Shown in pieces: positions 35,478-45,142 of a DNA stretch of 64,000 nucleotides. The notes beneath the pieces are model-generated. The model worked only from the letters and a program-made list of their open reading frames with translations. It had not been told where the DNA came from and ran no database searches. Made by a program: the position numbers and the translations under genes. This stretch comes from Aureimonas altamirensis. Lineage in GTDB: Bacteria; Pseudomonadota; Alphaproteobacteria; Rhizobiales; Rhizobiaceae. The stretch is taken from NCBI RefSeq assembly GCF_023702225.1, contig NZ_JAMQCO010000005.1, positions 1 to 64,000 on the forward strand, in the 5' to 3' direction. The number at the start of each line of letters is the position of its first letter. Position 1 is the stretch's first letter.

Positions 35478-36377
35478 CTATTCCTTGACCGCGCCCGTCA
35501 TCGACGAGACGTAATAGTCGACGAAGAAGGAATAGAGGATCACCACGGGCAGCGAGCCGATCAGCGCTCCGGCCATGAGCGACCCCCATTCGTAGACGTC
35601 GCCGCGCACCAGTTCCGTCAGGACGCCCACCGGCACCGTCTTGTTTTCCGAAGACTGGATGAAGGTCAGTGCGTAGATGAACTCGTTCCACGACAGGGTG
35701 AAGGCGAAGATGCCGGCCGAGATGAGGCCGGGGATCGCCAGCGGCAGCACGATCTTGGTCAGGATCTGCCATCGTGTCGCACCGTCCACCAGCGCGCTTT
35801 CCTCCAGTTCGAACGGGATCGACCGGAAGTAGCCCATCAGCAGCCAGGTGCAGAAGGGGATCAGGAACGTCGGGTAGGTCAGGATCAGCGCCAGCCGCGT
35901 GTCGAAGATGCCTGCCTGGAAGACGATGAAGGCGAGCGGAATGAACAGGATGGACGGCGGCACCAGATAGGCGAGGAAGATCGACAGGCCCGCCACGCGC
36001 GCGCCGCTGAAGCGCACCCGCTCGATGGCGTAGGCGGCGAAGACGGAGGCGCCCAGCGACAGGAAGGTGGAGGCGACCGCCACGATGATCGTGTTCCACA
36101 GCCAGCCCGGATAGGACGTCTCGAATAGGAGATAGCGGATGTGGTCCAGCGTCGGCCTGACCACCCAGAACGGGCTGTAGGTCTGGTAATCGGTCAGCTG
36201 CTCGTTCGGCTTAACCGCCGTGATCGCCATCCAGTAGAAGGGAAACAGCAGGACGAAGACGAAGACCGCCAGTGGCAGGTAGATCACCAGGATCCGGCGG
36301 GCCAGCGTGTCGTGGTGCGACATGCCGACGATGTCGTCGACGACGGGAGCGGCATTGGCTTGGGTCGTATCGGTCAT
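35478..36377 (-). CDS. Carbohydrate ABC transporter permease (MalG type)
   Basis: A 299-residue inner-membrane protein with about six helices, starting with IYLPLAVFVFVLLFPFYWMA. The EAA loop that contacts the ATPase is IPFELEESALVDGATRWQIL, followed by LPLAIPGLISAGIFAF. This is the second permease of a CUT1-type importer and is the last gene of the minus-strand operon, 10 bp after the MalF-type gene. Substrate is unknown. Confidence 0.92.
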   Translation of the reverse strand: MTDTTQANAAPVVDDIVGMSHHDTLARRILVIYLPLAVFVFVLLFPFYWMAITAVKPNEQLTDYQTYSPFWVVRPTLDHIRYLLFETSYPGWLWNTIIVAVASTFLSLGASVFAAYAIERVRFSGARVAGLSIFLAYLVPPSILFIPLAFIVFQAGIFDTRLALILTYPTFLIPFCTWLLMGYFRSIPFELEESALVDGATRWQILTKIVLPLAIPGLISAGIFAFTLSWNEFIYALTFIQSSENKTVPVGVLTELVRGDVYEWGSLMAGALIGSLPVVILYSFFVDYYVSSMTGAVKE

Positions 36378-36387
36378 TGTCGGTGCC

Positions 36388-37320
36388 TCAATCGTTGCCG
36401 CCCTGCTGCCACTTGCGGCGTTGCAGGCCGAAGAAGCTTAACAGGATTGCTGCGAGCAGGAAGGGGATCATGGCGACGGCGATGGCCGCGCCCTCGCCGA
36501 GCTGGCCGCCCGGTATGCCGCGCTGGAAGGACAGCGTCGCCATCAGGTGCGTCGCATTGACGGGGCCGCCGCGCGTCAGCACGTAGATGAGCTGGAAATC
36601 GGTGAAGGTGAACAGGACCGAGAAGGTCATGACGACGGCGATGATGGGCGTCAGCAAGGGCAGGGTCACGCTACGGAACCGCTGCCACGATGTCGCGCCG
36701 TCCAGTGCCGCGGCCTCGTGCAGCGATTGCGGAATGGTCTGCAGGCCGGCCAGCAGCGAGATGGCGACGAAGGGAATGCCGCGCCAGACATTGGCCGCGA
36801 TCACCGAGGCGCGCGCATTGGTGGGATCGCCGAGGAAGTTGATGGGCGCGTCGATCAGCCCCCATTGCATCAGCACCCAGGAGATGATCGAGAACTGGCT
36901 GTCGAAGATCCACCAGAAGGCGAGCGCCGACAGCACGGTCGGAACCACCCACGGAAGAAGGATGATGGCGCGGAAGAGATTCTTGAAGGGCAGGTGCTCG
37001 TTCAGGATGATGGCCAGCCACAGGCCCAGCGCGAATTTCAGCACCGACGCGACGGTGGTGTAGAGCACCGTGTTGAAGACCGACATCCAGAAGACGCTGT
37101 CGTCGAACAGCCAAAGGTAGTTCTCCAGGCCGATGAAGACGCCCGGCCTGCCGATCTGCGTATCCGTGAAGCCGAGCCAGACGCCCAGGAACAGGGGATA
37201 GGTCAGAAAGCAGATCAGGAAGACCGCTGCCGGCAGCATGAACAGAAGGCCGAGGCCGTTCCGGCTTTGCGACAGGCGGTCGAGGAAGGAGGGCTTGGGC
37301 GCACTCTCGATGCTGGACAT
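36388..37320 (-). CDS. Carbohydrate ABC transporter permease (MalF/UgpA type)
   Basis: From the ATG at 37320 the product is 310 residues with six predicted helices (GLGLLFMLPAAVFLICFLTYPLFLG at the start). The EAA loop is IPQSLHEAAALDGATSWQRF with VTLPLLTPIIAVVM after it. It pairs with the MalG-type permease 10 bp downstream and follows the substrate-binding protein gene by 80 bp. Confidence 0.92.
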   Translation of the reverse strand: MSSIESAPKPSFLDRLSQSRNGLGLLFMLPAAVFLICFLTYPLFLGVWLGFTDTQIGRPGVFIGLENYLWLFDDSVFWMSVFNTVLYTTVASVLKFALGLWLAIILNEHLPFKNLFRAIILLPWVVPTVLSALAFWWIFDSQFSIISWVLMQWGLIDAPINFLGDPTNARASVIAANVWRGIPFVAISLLAGLQTIPQSLHEAAALDGATSWQRFRSVTLPLLTPIIAVVMTFSVLFTFTDFQLIYVLTRGGPVNATHLMATLSFQRGIPGGQLGEGAAIAVAMIPFLLAAILLSFFGLQRRKWQQGGND

Positions 37321-37400
37321 GGATCGTTTCCCCGAAGGATGGGCCGGGCGGAAGACCGGGTCCGCCTCGGAGGCGGACCCGGCGATACCCCATGCAGGCT

Positions 37401-38717
37401 TTAGCGGTAGTAGCGGCTGGCGCGGCGTTCGGCGTTGCGCATCGCATCTTCCGGCGAGCGCTGGCCGGTGACGGCCTCCGCGAACATGTCCACCAGCACG
37501 TAGTCGGCCATGGCGCCCGCCGAGGCGGAGCCGAGCGGGCCGGCGTAGCCGTTCGGGCGCAGGCTCGCCGAAGCGCGCGAATAGGGCTCGTGGATCGGGT
37601 TGGCGGTCCACACCGGGTTGCTCTCGTAGGCCCGCAGCGGCTGGCAGCAATAGGCGTTGGCGCCCTCTACCCAGGCGTTCATCTGGTCATTGCCGTAGAT
37701 GAACTTCAGGTAGGCCTTCGCGGCCTCCGGATATTGCGTATGGGCAAAGACCGACATGGTCGAGGCCTGGTGCAGCTCGACCGATTCTCCGACCGGCCCG
37801 ATGGGCAGGTTCACCGAGCGCATGTCGGCGGCAAGCTCGGCCAGTGCCGGATCCTTCGTCGCGGCATAGTACATCGACACGCCGTTCGCCGTCAGGGATA
37901 CCTGGCCGGCCAGGAAGGCGCGGTTGTTGTTGACGTCGAGCCAGCTTTCCGTGCCGGGGATGAAGGTCTTGTACAGCTCCTGCGCATACTGGATCGCGGC
38001 CAGGGTCTCCGGGCTGTTGATGGTGACGGCGCCTGCCTCGTCCACCATCTTGCCGCCATGGCTCCACAGCAGCCAGTGGGCGTAATTGTTGCCGTCGCCA
38101 ACCGCCTTGCCGTGGGGGAAGCCCGCCGGCGTGCCCTTGGCCTGCAACGCCTTGCAGAGCTCGAGGAAACCGGCGGTGTCCTCCGGAAATTCGCTGAAGC
38201 CGGCAGCCTTCATGTGGCTGTCGCGGTAGCAGATCGCGTTGCCGATGGCGCAGAGCGGCAGGGCGATGAACTTGCCGTCGCGCTTGGCATAGCCTTCCAG
38301 GCCAGGATACCAGCCGCCGTCGCGCGCGCCGAGATACTCGCCGAGGTCGGTAAGGTCGAGGAGCTTGTCCGGATATTGCTGCGGATCGTCGAACCAGCTC
38401 ATGACGATGTCCGGGCCGGAGCCGACATTGGCGGCCACCGCCGCCTTCGGGCGAACGTCTTCCCAGCTTTCCTTGTCGATCCGCACCTCGACGCCGGTCG
38501 CGTCGGTGAAGGCCTTCGTGTTGGCCAGGAAGGCTTCTTCCTCGGCCGGCACGAACGGGACCCAGCGCAGCACGCGCAGGGAAGCGCCGGCTTCCGGCGT
38601 GAAGGTTGGCTCGGCGGCCTGTGCGAAGGCGTTGCCGATACCGAAGCGACCGCCGAGGGCCGCGCCGGCGGCGATGCCGGCGGTGCCGGCAAGGACGTTT
38701 CTGCGCGTGATCTTCAT
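37401..38717 (-). CDS. Extracellular sugar-binding protein of the ABC importer
   Basis: A 438-residue cluster-B substrate-binding protein. The N-terminus MKITRRNVLAGTAGIAAGAA with FAQA downstream resembles a twin-arginine signal peptide. Mature-protein segments include GSGPDIVMSWFDDPQQYPD, LCAIGNAICYRDSHMKAAGF and LHQASTMSVFAHTQYPEAAKAY. The fold is that of maltose, glycerol-phosphate and related binding proteins, but I cannot name the ligand. It is transcribed after the ATPase gene and before the two permeases. Confidence 0.9.
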   Translation of the reverse strand: MKITRRNVLAGTAGIAAGAALGGRFGIGNAFAQAAEPTFTPEAGASLRVLRWVPFVPAEEEAFLANTKAFTDATGVEVRIDKESWEDVRPKAAVAANVGSGPDIVMSWFDDPQQYPDKLLDLTDLGEYLGARDGGWYPGLEGYAKRDGKFIALPLCAIGNAICYRDSHMKAAGFSEFPEDTAGFLELCKALQAKGTPAGFPHGKAVGDGNNYAHWLLWSHGGKMVDEAGAVTINSPETLAAIQYAQELYKTFIPGTESWLDVNNNRAFLAGQVSLTANGVSMYYAATKDPALAELAADMRSVNLPIGPVGESVELHQASTMSVFAHTQYPEAAKAYLKFIYGNDQMNAWVEGANAYCCQPLRAYESNPVWTANPIHEPYSRASASLRPNGYAGPLGSASAGAMADYVLVDMFAEAVTGQRSPEDAMRNAERRASRYYR

Positions 38718-38793
38718 GGGTTGTGTTCCTCCCTGCGTTTCCCGGGACTTATCCTCCTGCCGCGCCCATCCCGGATCCTGCGCGGCGAACGGA

Positions 38794-39861
<1,068 letters not shown>

Positions 39862-39928
39862 TCTTGCTCCTCCCGCAAGCGCGCCGCCTCTCTCCCGCGG
39901 CGCGGTTTGCCTGTTATCCCGTTTCCCG

Positions 39929-40696
39929 TCAGCCGCGTCCGACGAAGGGCATCCTGTTGGCCATGACGGTCATGGTGAGCACGTTGGCGCTCAGCGGCAG
40001 GCCGGCCATGTAGCGGACGGCCTCGCCGACCAGCTTCGGGTCGATGGTCGCTTCCGCCGCCGTGCTGCCGTCCGCCTGCAATACGCCCTTGGAGATCGTC
40101 GTCGTCATCTCGCTGGCGGCATTGCCGATATCGATCTGCCCGCAGGCGATGTCGAAGGCCCGGCCCTCCAGCGACGTCGCCTTGGTCAGCCCCGAGATCG
40201 CGTGCTTGGTGGCGGCATAGGGCGCCGAATGCGGCCGCGGCGTCGTGGCCGATACCGAGCCGTTGTTGACGATGCGCCCCCCTTGCGGCGATTGCGCCTT
40301 GAACTGCCGCACGGCGGCCTGCGTGCACAGGAAGGCGCCCGTCAGATTGGCGGCAACCACTGTGTTCCACTCGTCGAAGGCGACGTCTTCCAACGCCTTC
40401 AGGGGGGCGTTGACCCCGGCATTGTTGACCAGGAGGTCGATGCGCCCGAAGCGCTCGACGACGGTGTCGAACAGGGCCTTCACATCGTCCGGCCGGGAAA
40501 TGTCGGCCGCCACTGCGATTACCGCGCCGCCGGAGGAAAGCTCGGCGGCGGTCGCGTCCAGGACGTCCTTGCGGCGTCCGGTGATGACCACGCTGAAGCC
40601 CGCTTCCGCCAGCTCCCGGGTGATGGCCTTGCCGACGCCCGTTCCGCCGCCGGTGACGATGGCGACCTTGCCGTCGCCATTCCTGTCGTTGCTCAT
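39929..40696 (-). CDS. Short-chain dehydrogenase/reductase
   Basis: A 255-residue classical SDR. The cofactor loop is [16 protein letters not shown], followed by the structural NNAG in [13 protein letters not shown]. The catalytic set is NGSVSATT (Ser) and YAATKHAIS (Tyr-Lys). GRR after the second beta strand suggests NADP, weakly. It sits between the DenD-like gene and the transporter ATPase, so it probably oxidises or reduces the imported compound or its first product. The substrate cannot be read from sequence. Confidence 0.88.
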   Translation of the reverse strand: MSNDRNGDGKVAIVTGGGTGVGKAITRELAEAGFSVVITGRRKDVLDATAAELSSGGAVIAVAADISRPDDVKALFDTVVERFGRIDLLVNNAGVNAPLKALEDVAFDEWNTVVAANLTGAFLCTQAAVRQFKAQSPQGGRIVNNGSVSATTPRPHSAPYAATKHAISGLTKATSLEGRAFDIACGQIDIGNAASEMTTTISKGVLQADGSTAAEATIDPKLVGEAVRYMAGLPLSANVLTMTVMANRMPFVGRG

Positions 40697-40744
40697 TGCG
40701 ATGCCCTTGTTGTCTCGTCCCGTCGTCTCGTTCCCGATGCCGGT

Positions 40745-41734
40745 TCAGGCCGCGATGCGCCCGCCGAGTTCGTCATCGATATGCGCCCGGATGATCGCGT
40801 CGAAATCGGTTTCGGCGGTGAAGCCGAGTTCGCGCGCACGGCGCGCCTCGAAATTGGTGGCCCAGCCGGCGACGATGCGCTGGATGGTCTCGTCCGGCTC
40901 GCGGCGGATCAGCCGCACGGCCTTGTCGCCGGCGACGCGCCGCAATGCTTCGATCTCTTCGCCCACGGTCGCCGAAAGGCCGGGCATCGTCAGGTTGATG
41001 CGGGGGCCGACCGGCGCAAGATCCATCGTTGCCGCATGGATGAAGAAGCCGACGGCCGAGCGTGGGCTGGCGAACCAGTGCCGGACGCTTTCGTCCACGG
41101 GCAGGACGGCCTCGTGCCCGGAAAGCGGCTCGCGCAGGATGTTGGAGAAGAAGCCCGACGCCGCCTTGTTGGGCTTGCCGGGGCGGATGCAGATCGTGGG
41201 AAGGCGGATACCGATGCCCGACAGAAACCCCTTGCGGGAATAGTCCGCCAGGAGAAGCTCGCCGATGGCCTTCTGCGTGCCGTAGCTGGTGAGCGGATAG
41301 AGGGCGAAATCCTCGGCGATCGTCTCGTCGAAGGGCGCTCCGTAGACCGCGATGGACGAAGCGTAGACGACGCGGGGCTTGTAGGGCTGCTTCATGCCCT
41401 CGTGGCGGATCGCCTCCAGCAGGGCATGCGTGCCGGTCTGGTTGACGCGGTAGCCCTTGTCGAAGTCGGCTTCCGCTTCGCCGGAAACGACGGCGGCCAG
41501 ATGGATGATCAGGTCCGGCCGGCCGGAAACGAGCCGTTCCGCCACGCCGGGCTCGGAAAGATCGACAGCCTCGCCGGTTGCGACGGCACTCAGCGCCGCA
41601 GGCGCCGCTGGCTCCACCACGTCGACCAGCGTCAGCCTGTCGATCGCCGCGCCCAGCGCCTCGGGCTCCGCGGCTACCTTGTCCAGTATCTTGCGACCGA
41701 CCATTCCGGCCGCCCCGATCATCAGTACGTGCAT
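40745..41734 (-). CDS. NAD-dependent epimerase/dehydratase, D-erythronate dehydrogenase-like
   Basis: A 329-residue extended SDR. It starts MHVLMIGAAGMVGRKILDKV, with catalytic VYASSIAVYG and YPLTSYGTQKAIGELL. The middle segment GIGIRLPTICIRPGKPNKAASG and the tail are typical of the DenD group, which oxidises D-erythronate at C2. No DenK or DenH/DenI partner is present here, so the pathway may differ. It is the first gene of the operon, divergent from the LacI-family regulator across about 400 bp holding candidate operators. Confidence 0.83.
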   Translation of the reverse strand: MHVLMIGAAGMVGRKILDKVAAEPEALGAAIDRLTLVDVVEPAAPAALSAVATGEAVDLSEPGVAERLVSGRPDLIIHLAAVVSGEAEADFDKGYRVNQTGTHALLEAIRHEGMKQPYKPRVVYASSIAVYGAPFDETIAEDFALYPLTSYGTQKAIGELLLADYSRKGFLSGIGIRLPTICIRPGKPNKAASGFFSNILREPLSGHEAVLPVDESVRHWFASPRSAVGFFIHAATMDLAPVGPRINLTMPGLSATVGEEIEALRRVAGDKAVRLIRREPDETIQRIVAGWATNFEARRARELGFTAETDFDAIIRAHIDDELGGRIAA

Positions 41735-42138
41735 TGCGCCTGCTTCCGTTAATGGCCCGGGACGCCGACGCCCTTGAGCCTCAAGACAGTTGGAACGGGA
41801 AAGTGCCGTGACGTTTGCGATGGACGGCCCTCAGGCCGAAACCCCGCTATCCGCCGGCATGCGCATGATGCTCATGAAGGCCTCCCCCGATCGGCGTTTC
41901 CGGGCTTCCGGAGCGGCCGTAGAACCAGAATTCGTGTGGGAGCCGGCATCCGGCTTCCGTTTCCTGCGCCATCTTTCTGGTAGCGCTTGCGTTACGCCTA
42001 GCGAATTGCGATCACTCTGCCAAGCGCATTCTGGCAGCGCTGCCAAAAAAAGTATGACGATATCGTGTGGCGGGGATCGAACCCCTGTCGCACGGGGTGC
42101 GCGGCCAGCGCATCCCACCCCGGGGGAGGGGCTCCGAC
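41735..42138. promoter_or_regulatory. Divergent control region with LacI-family operator palindromes
   Basis: A 404-bp gap between the DenD-like gene and the regulator gene. It contains the perfect 14-bp palindrome TGGCAGCGCTGCCA at 42032-42045, centred on CG as in LacI/GalR operators. A similar imperfect site, TGGTAGCGCTTGC, lies at 41978-41990, 54 bp away. A T-arm-like stretch at 42066-42087 is not part of a foldable tRNA. The sites lie 94 bp before the regulator start and 244 bp or more from the operon start. No gene is visible here. Confidence 0.6.
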
Positions 42139-43152
42139 ATGAAGGATCGGTACGGGCAACCGGCGGAACTGTCCGCCGTTACGCTTCGGGAAGTCAGCCG
42201 CGAAGCTGGCGTCGGAGCCAGCACGGTGTCGCGCGTGCTACGCAACCAGGGCTCCTTTTCCGCCAGGACGCGGGATCGTGTGCTGCAGGCGGTGGAGAAG
42301 CTCGGCTATGTACCGAACAGGCTGGCGGGCGCCCTCGCATCGGCCGGATCCAACCTCGTCGGCATCGTCATTCCCTCGCTTCACAATGTCGTCTTCCCCG
42401 ATCTCCTGCGCGGTGTCACGCGCCAGCTCGACCGGACGGGCCGGCAGGCGGTGATCGGCGTCAGCGAATACTCCATCGAGAGGGAGCAGGCCCTGGTGGC
42501 CTCCATGCTGGCGTGGCGGCCCGCAGCGCTCCTGCTGGTCGGGCTGGAACATACGGATCGGACGCGCCAGATGCTGGATGCCGCCCATATCCGCGTGGCG
42601 GAACTGCTGGATCTCGATGGCGAAGGCGTGGATATCGTCATCGGGTTCTCGCATCGGGAGGCCGGGCGCGCCTGCGCACGCCACCTTCTCGAACGCGGTT
42701 ACCGGAAGATCGCCTATATCGGTCGCGACTTCGCCAGCGACCGGCGCAGTGCCAAACGGTGTGCCGGCTTCCGCGAGATCCTGCGCGAGTCCGGGCTGGA
42801 TCTCGTCGCGATCCGCGAACTGGACGGAGAGTCGTCCACCGAACTCGGCCGTGCCGCACTGGGGTCTCTGCTTGCGGAGCGCGTGCCGATGGACGCCGTG
42901 TTCTGCTCGAACGACGATTATGCGGTCGGAGCGCTGTTCCACTGCATGGCTTGCGGCGTCGACGTGCCGGGACAACTGGCGATCATGGGCTATAACGGGC
43001 TCGATATCGGGCGGGCGGCGCCGCTGCCGCTGGCAACCGTTTTGACCCCGCGCGTCGAAGTCGGCGAGATCGCGGCGCTGAAGGTCTTTTCCGACGAGCC
43101 GTCGCAGCGGCTGCAGGTGCCGTTCACCATCATCCCCGGAGCGACCGCCTGA
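42139..43152 (+). CDS. LacI-family transcriptional regulator
   Basis: From the ATG at 42139 the product is 337 residues. The N-terminal HTH reads TLREVSREAGVGASTVSRVL and its hinge KLGYVPNRLAGALAS inserts into the operator minor groove. The periplasmic-binding-like core contains LVGIVIPSLHNVVFPDLLRG and AVFCSNDDYAVGALFHCM. Divergent placement suggests it represses the importer-dehydrogenase operon and itself, with the imported sugar or a metabolite as inducer. An upstream frame start at 42067 would add 24 residues of no family likeness. Confidence 0.92.
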   Translation: MKDRYGQPAELSAVTLREVSREAGVGASTVSRVLRNQGSFSARTRDRVLQAVEKLGYVPNRLAGALASAGSNLVGIVIPSLHNVVFPDLLRGVTRQLDRTGRQAVIGVSEYSIEREQALVASMLAWRPAALLLVGLEHTDRTRQMLDAAHIRVAELLDLDGEGVDIVIGFSHREAGRACARHLLERGYRKIAYIGRDFASDRRSAKRCAGFREILRESGLDLVAIRELDGESSTELGRAALGSLLAERVPMDAVFCSNDDYAVGALFHCMACGVDVPGQLAIMGYNGLDIGRAAPLPLATVLTPRVEVGEIAALKVFSDEPSQRLQVPFTIIPGATA

Positions 43153-43242
43153 CGATCAGGGCCTTCCTCAGCCCTGCCATTGCGGGCGCGATCGCTTCCG
43201 CCTACGCATCCAGCGTTTCGGCCTCCTGTTCGGGAAGTTTTC

Positions 43243-43605
43243 ATGACGCAATTCATCTCGCCCAGCCTCCTTCCCATCCTGCTTCTGGTCTGCTCCAACG
43301 TCTTCATGACCTTCGCCTGGTACGGGCACTTGAAGTTCGAGAACAAGCCGCTTCTTGCCGTCATACTGGTAAGCTGGGGCATCGCCTTCTTCGAGTATTG
43401 CCTCGCCGTGCCTGCAAACCGCTACGGTTCGCACGTCTATTCTGCGGCCGAACTGAAGACGATGCAGGAGGTGATAACCCTCGCCGTGTTCGCGGTGTTC
43501 TCAGTCACCTATCTCGGCGAGCGCCTGACGGTGAACCATCTGGTCGGCTTCGGTTTCATTGCGCTCGGAGCCTTCTTCATCTTCAAGGGACCACTCCGTT
43601 TCTGA
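43243..43605 (+). CDS. DMT-like small membrane protein (DUF486)
   Basis: A 120-residue protein with four predicted membrane helices, beginning SPSLLPILLLVCSNVFMTFAWYGHLKF. The segments WGIAFFEYCLAVPANR and FSVTYLGERLTVNHLVGFGF are characteristic of DUF486, a family related to small multidrug-resistance and DMT transporters. No transport substrate is established for the family. The ATG at 43243 was chosen because the first helix begins right after it. The gene follows the LacI-family regulator by 90 bp on the same strand. Confidence 0.87.
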   Translation: MTQFISPSLLPILLLVCSNVFMTFAWYGHLKFENKPLLAVILVSWGIAFFEYCLAVPANRYGSHVYSAAELKTMQEVITLAVFAVFSVTYLGERLTVNHLVGFGFIALGAFFIFKGPLRF

Positions 43606-43611
43606 GCATCA

Positions 43612-43627
43612 GCGTCCGATCGGACGC
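43612..43627. promoter_or_regulatory. 16-bp perfect palindrome after the DUF486 gene
   Basis: GCGTCCGATCGGACGC reads the same on both strands and starts 7 bp after the DUF486 stop codon. There is no T-tract, so it is a poor terminator; a protein-binding site is possible. The rest of the 232-bp gap to the next gene shows nothing I can name. Confidence 0.4.
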
Positions 43628-43837
43628 ACGGCGCGCCAAGCGCTTCCGGGGCTTGAAAGAGCGTGCGGCACAGCCCATCTTCAGGGCCGGTTGCTGGCAC
43701 CTGCCGCCCGCGGGCCCGGATGGGCCCTTGGTGAAGTCCAGCCTCACCTGCGATCCATCGGTGTCATCTCCGGGGCGCATCGTGGCAATGCGGGCACCAT
43801 GCAGGAAGCCGCCTCTCTACGTTCGGAGAGACCCGAC

Positions 43838-44278
43838 ATGACCATGACATTCGACACAATCAGCGCCCGGACCCTCAAGTCCGAGGCGAAAGCCCTGCGC
43901 GAGAGCAGTGCGCGGACTGGCCTTGCCATGACGCACGGAGCGGCCCTCGAGGCGGTCGCCAGGGCGCATGGCTTCCGTGACTGGAATACGGCGCGAGCCA
44001 CCTTGCCGGATCATGCCGCGGCACCGTTCCAGGTGGGCATGCGCGTCGGCGGCCATTATCTCGAGCGGCCTTTCGAGGGCCTCGTCGTCGGCGTCCGGCT
44101 GCTGGGCAGCCGTCCGCTCCTGTCGGTGACGATCCAGTTCGACAAGCCGGTCGACGTCACGCCGAACCTGATGTTCGAGACCCTGCGCCAGCGCGTCACC
44201 GCGACGGTGAATACCGAGGGCGTCTCGCCCGAATTGCGCGGCAACGGCAAGCCGGTCATGCAGTTGGCCCACCTTTAG
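43838..44278 (+). CDS. Glyoxalase-superfamily-related small protein
   Basis: A 146-residue soluble protein. The N-terminal 50 residues (ISARTLKSEAKALRES and THGAALEAVARAHGFRDWNT) match the short domain often annotated as glyoxalase-related, in which a helical HGFRDWNTA motif is conserved. The rest (FQVGMRVGGHYLERPFEGLV, FDKPVDVT) has no clear assignment. The function is unknown. It has its own ATG with an AGAGAC stretch upstream and is followed by a strong terminator. Confidence 0.68.
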   Translation: MTMTFDTISARTLKSEAKALRESSARTGLAMTHGAALEAVARAHGFRDWNTARATLPDHAAAPFQVGMRVGGHYLERPFEGLVVGVRLLGSRPLLSVTIQFDKPVDVTPNLMFETLRQRVTATVNTEGVSPELRGNGKPVMQLAHL

Positions 44279-44301
44279 GTCGGCGCACCCTACGCAAGCA
44301 G

Positions 44302-44335
44302 AAAAGGGGCTCCGGACATCTCCGGAGCCCCTTTT
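44302..44335. terminator. Strong bidirectional Rho-independent terminator
   Basis: AAAAGGGGCTCCGGA (44302-44316) pairs perfectly with TCCGGAGCCCCTTTT (44321-44335) around a CATC loop. The A-run and T-run at the two ends give a U-tract in either direction. It lies 23 bp after the glyoxalase-related gene and 35 bp past the end of the small minus-strand gene, so it can serve both. Confidence 0.9.
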
Positions 44336-44370
44336 CCATGAAGATTCTGGAGAGCCCCCTCCGGCAGATC

Positions 44371-44442
44371 TTAAGCAAGGCCGAGGAAGCTGAGGATTGC
44401 GATGATGACGACAACAACCCCGATGATGTAAAAGATGTTCAC
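44371..44442 (-). CDS. Very small hydrophobic membrane peptide (23 aa)
   Basis: A 23-residue frame beginning at a GTG (44442). The product is one membrane helix, NIFYIIGVVVVIIAILSFLG, ending in LA. An AGGAGAG ribosome binding site lies about 10 bases upstream, and a terminator follows. Similar 20-30-residue single-helix peptides are often annotated in Hyphomicrobiales without known function. The frame is open upstream to 44553, but that extension is polar and lacks a ribosome binding site. It runs in the same direction as the DUF305 gene 107 bp upstream. Confidence 0.55.
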   Translation of the reverse strand: MNIFYIIGVVVVIIAILSFLGLA

Positions 44443-44549
44443 GGCGTCTCTCTCCTGTTTTGGTCGAGCATTCAACGCCGGGTGCGACACAATGTTCCGA
44501 CGGATGTGGACGGATGTGGACGGATGTTTCATTCCGTCCATGCGAATGA

Positions 44550-44948
44550 TCACTGCGCCGCGACCGGTTCGGCGATGCCGCGCTGCTTCAACCAGTCGCG
44601 CATCTCCGCAATTTCCTTCTCCTGAGCCGCGATGACTTCTTGCGCCAGCGTGCGCGTGAATTCGTCCTTGCCGTATTCCAGCACGATCTTCGCCATGTCG
44701 ATCGCGCCCTGATGATGCGGGATCATGCCCAACACGAAGGCAACGTCGGGATCGGCATTCTCGACACCCTCCATCATCGGCCCGTGCATCCTGTCCATCG
44801 CGTCCATGTACGCTTCGGTGGCGGGAGATGCCGTTTGCGCCGACGTCATGGCCGACATGTCGTGCCCCGCATGGGACCCGTTATCCTGTGCGGATGCGCC
44901 CGTTGCCGTCATGGCCGCGAACGCCGCTGCAAGAAGAAACCGCTTCAT
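44550..44948 (-). CDS. DUF305 secreted protein
   Basis: A 132-residue protein with a signal peptide (MKRFLLAAAFAAMTATGASAQ). The mature part holds histidine- and methionine-rich segments HAGHDMSAM and MDRMHGPMMEG and the DUF305 core LGMIPHHQGAIDMAKIVLEYG. The fold is ferritin-like and four-helical. Histidines and methionines suggest metal binding, perhaps copper, in the periplasm; this is not proven. The ATG at 44948 puts the signal peptide at the N-terminus. Confidence 0.87.
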   Translation of the reverse strand: MKRFLLAAAFAAMTATGASAQDNGSHAGHDMSAMTSAQTASPATEAYMDAMDRMHGPMMEGVENADPDVAFVLGMIPHHQGAIDMAKIVLEYGKDEFTRTLAQEVIAAQEKEIAEMRDWLKQRGIAEPVAAQ

Positions 44949-45142
44949 GATGCTGTCCAACCCCGTCTCTGGCGCGCCGTCCGCAATGGCCGGCACCGTG
45001 GTGGAACCGCCAGTACCCCTTCCAACCATGGGAAGGTCAAATCGTAATTCGGCGGTCGACCAAACGTGAGCGGTTGGCGAATATTTAACCTTGCATGACA
45101 GAAGGATGAAGGTTCATAAGGCTGTCATCGTATGGAGGGCTT

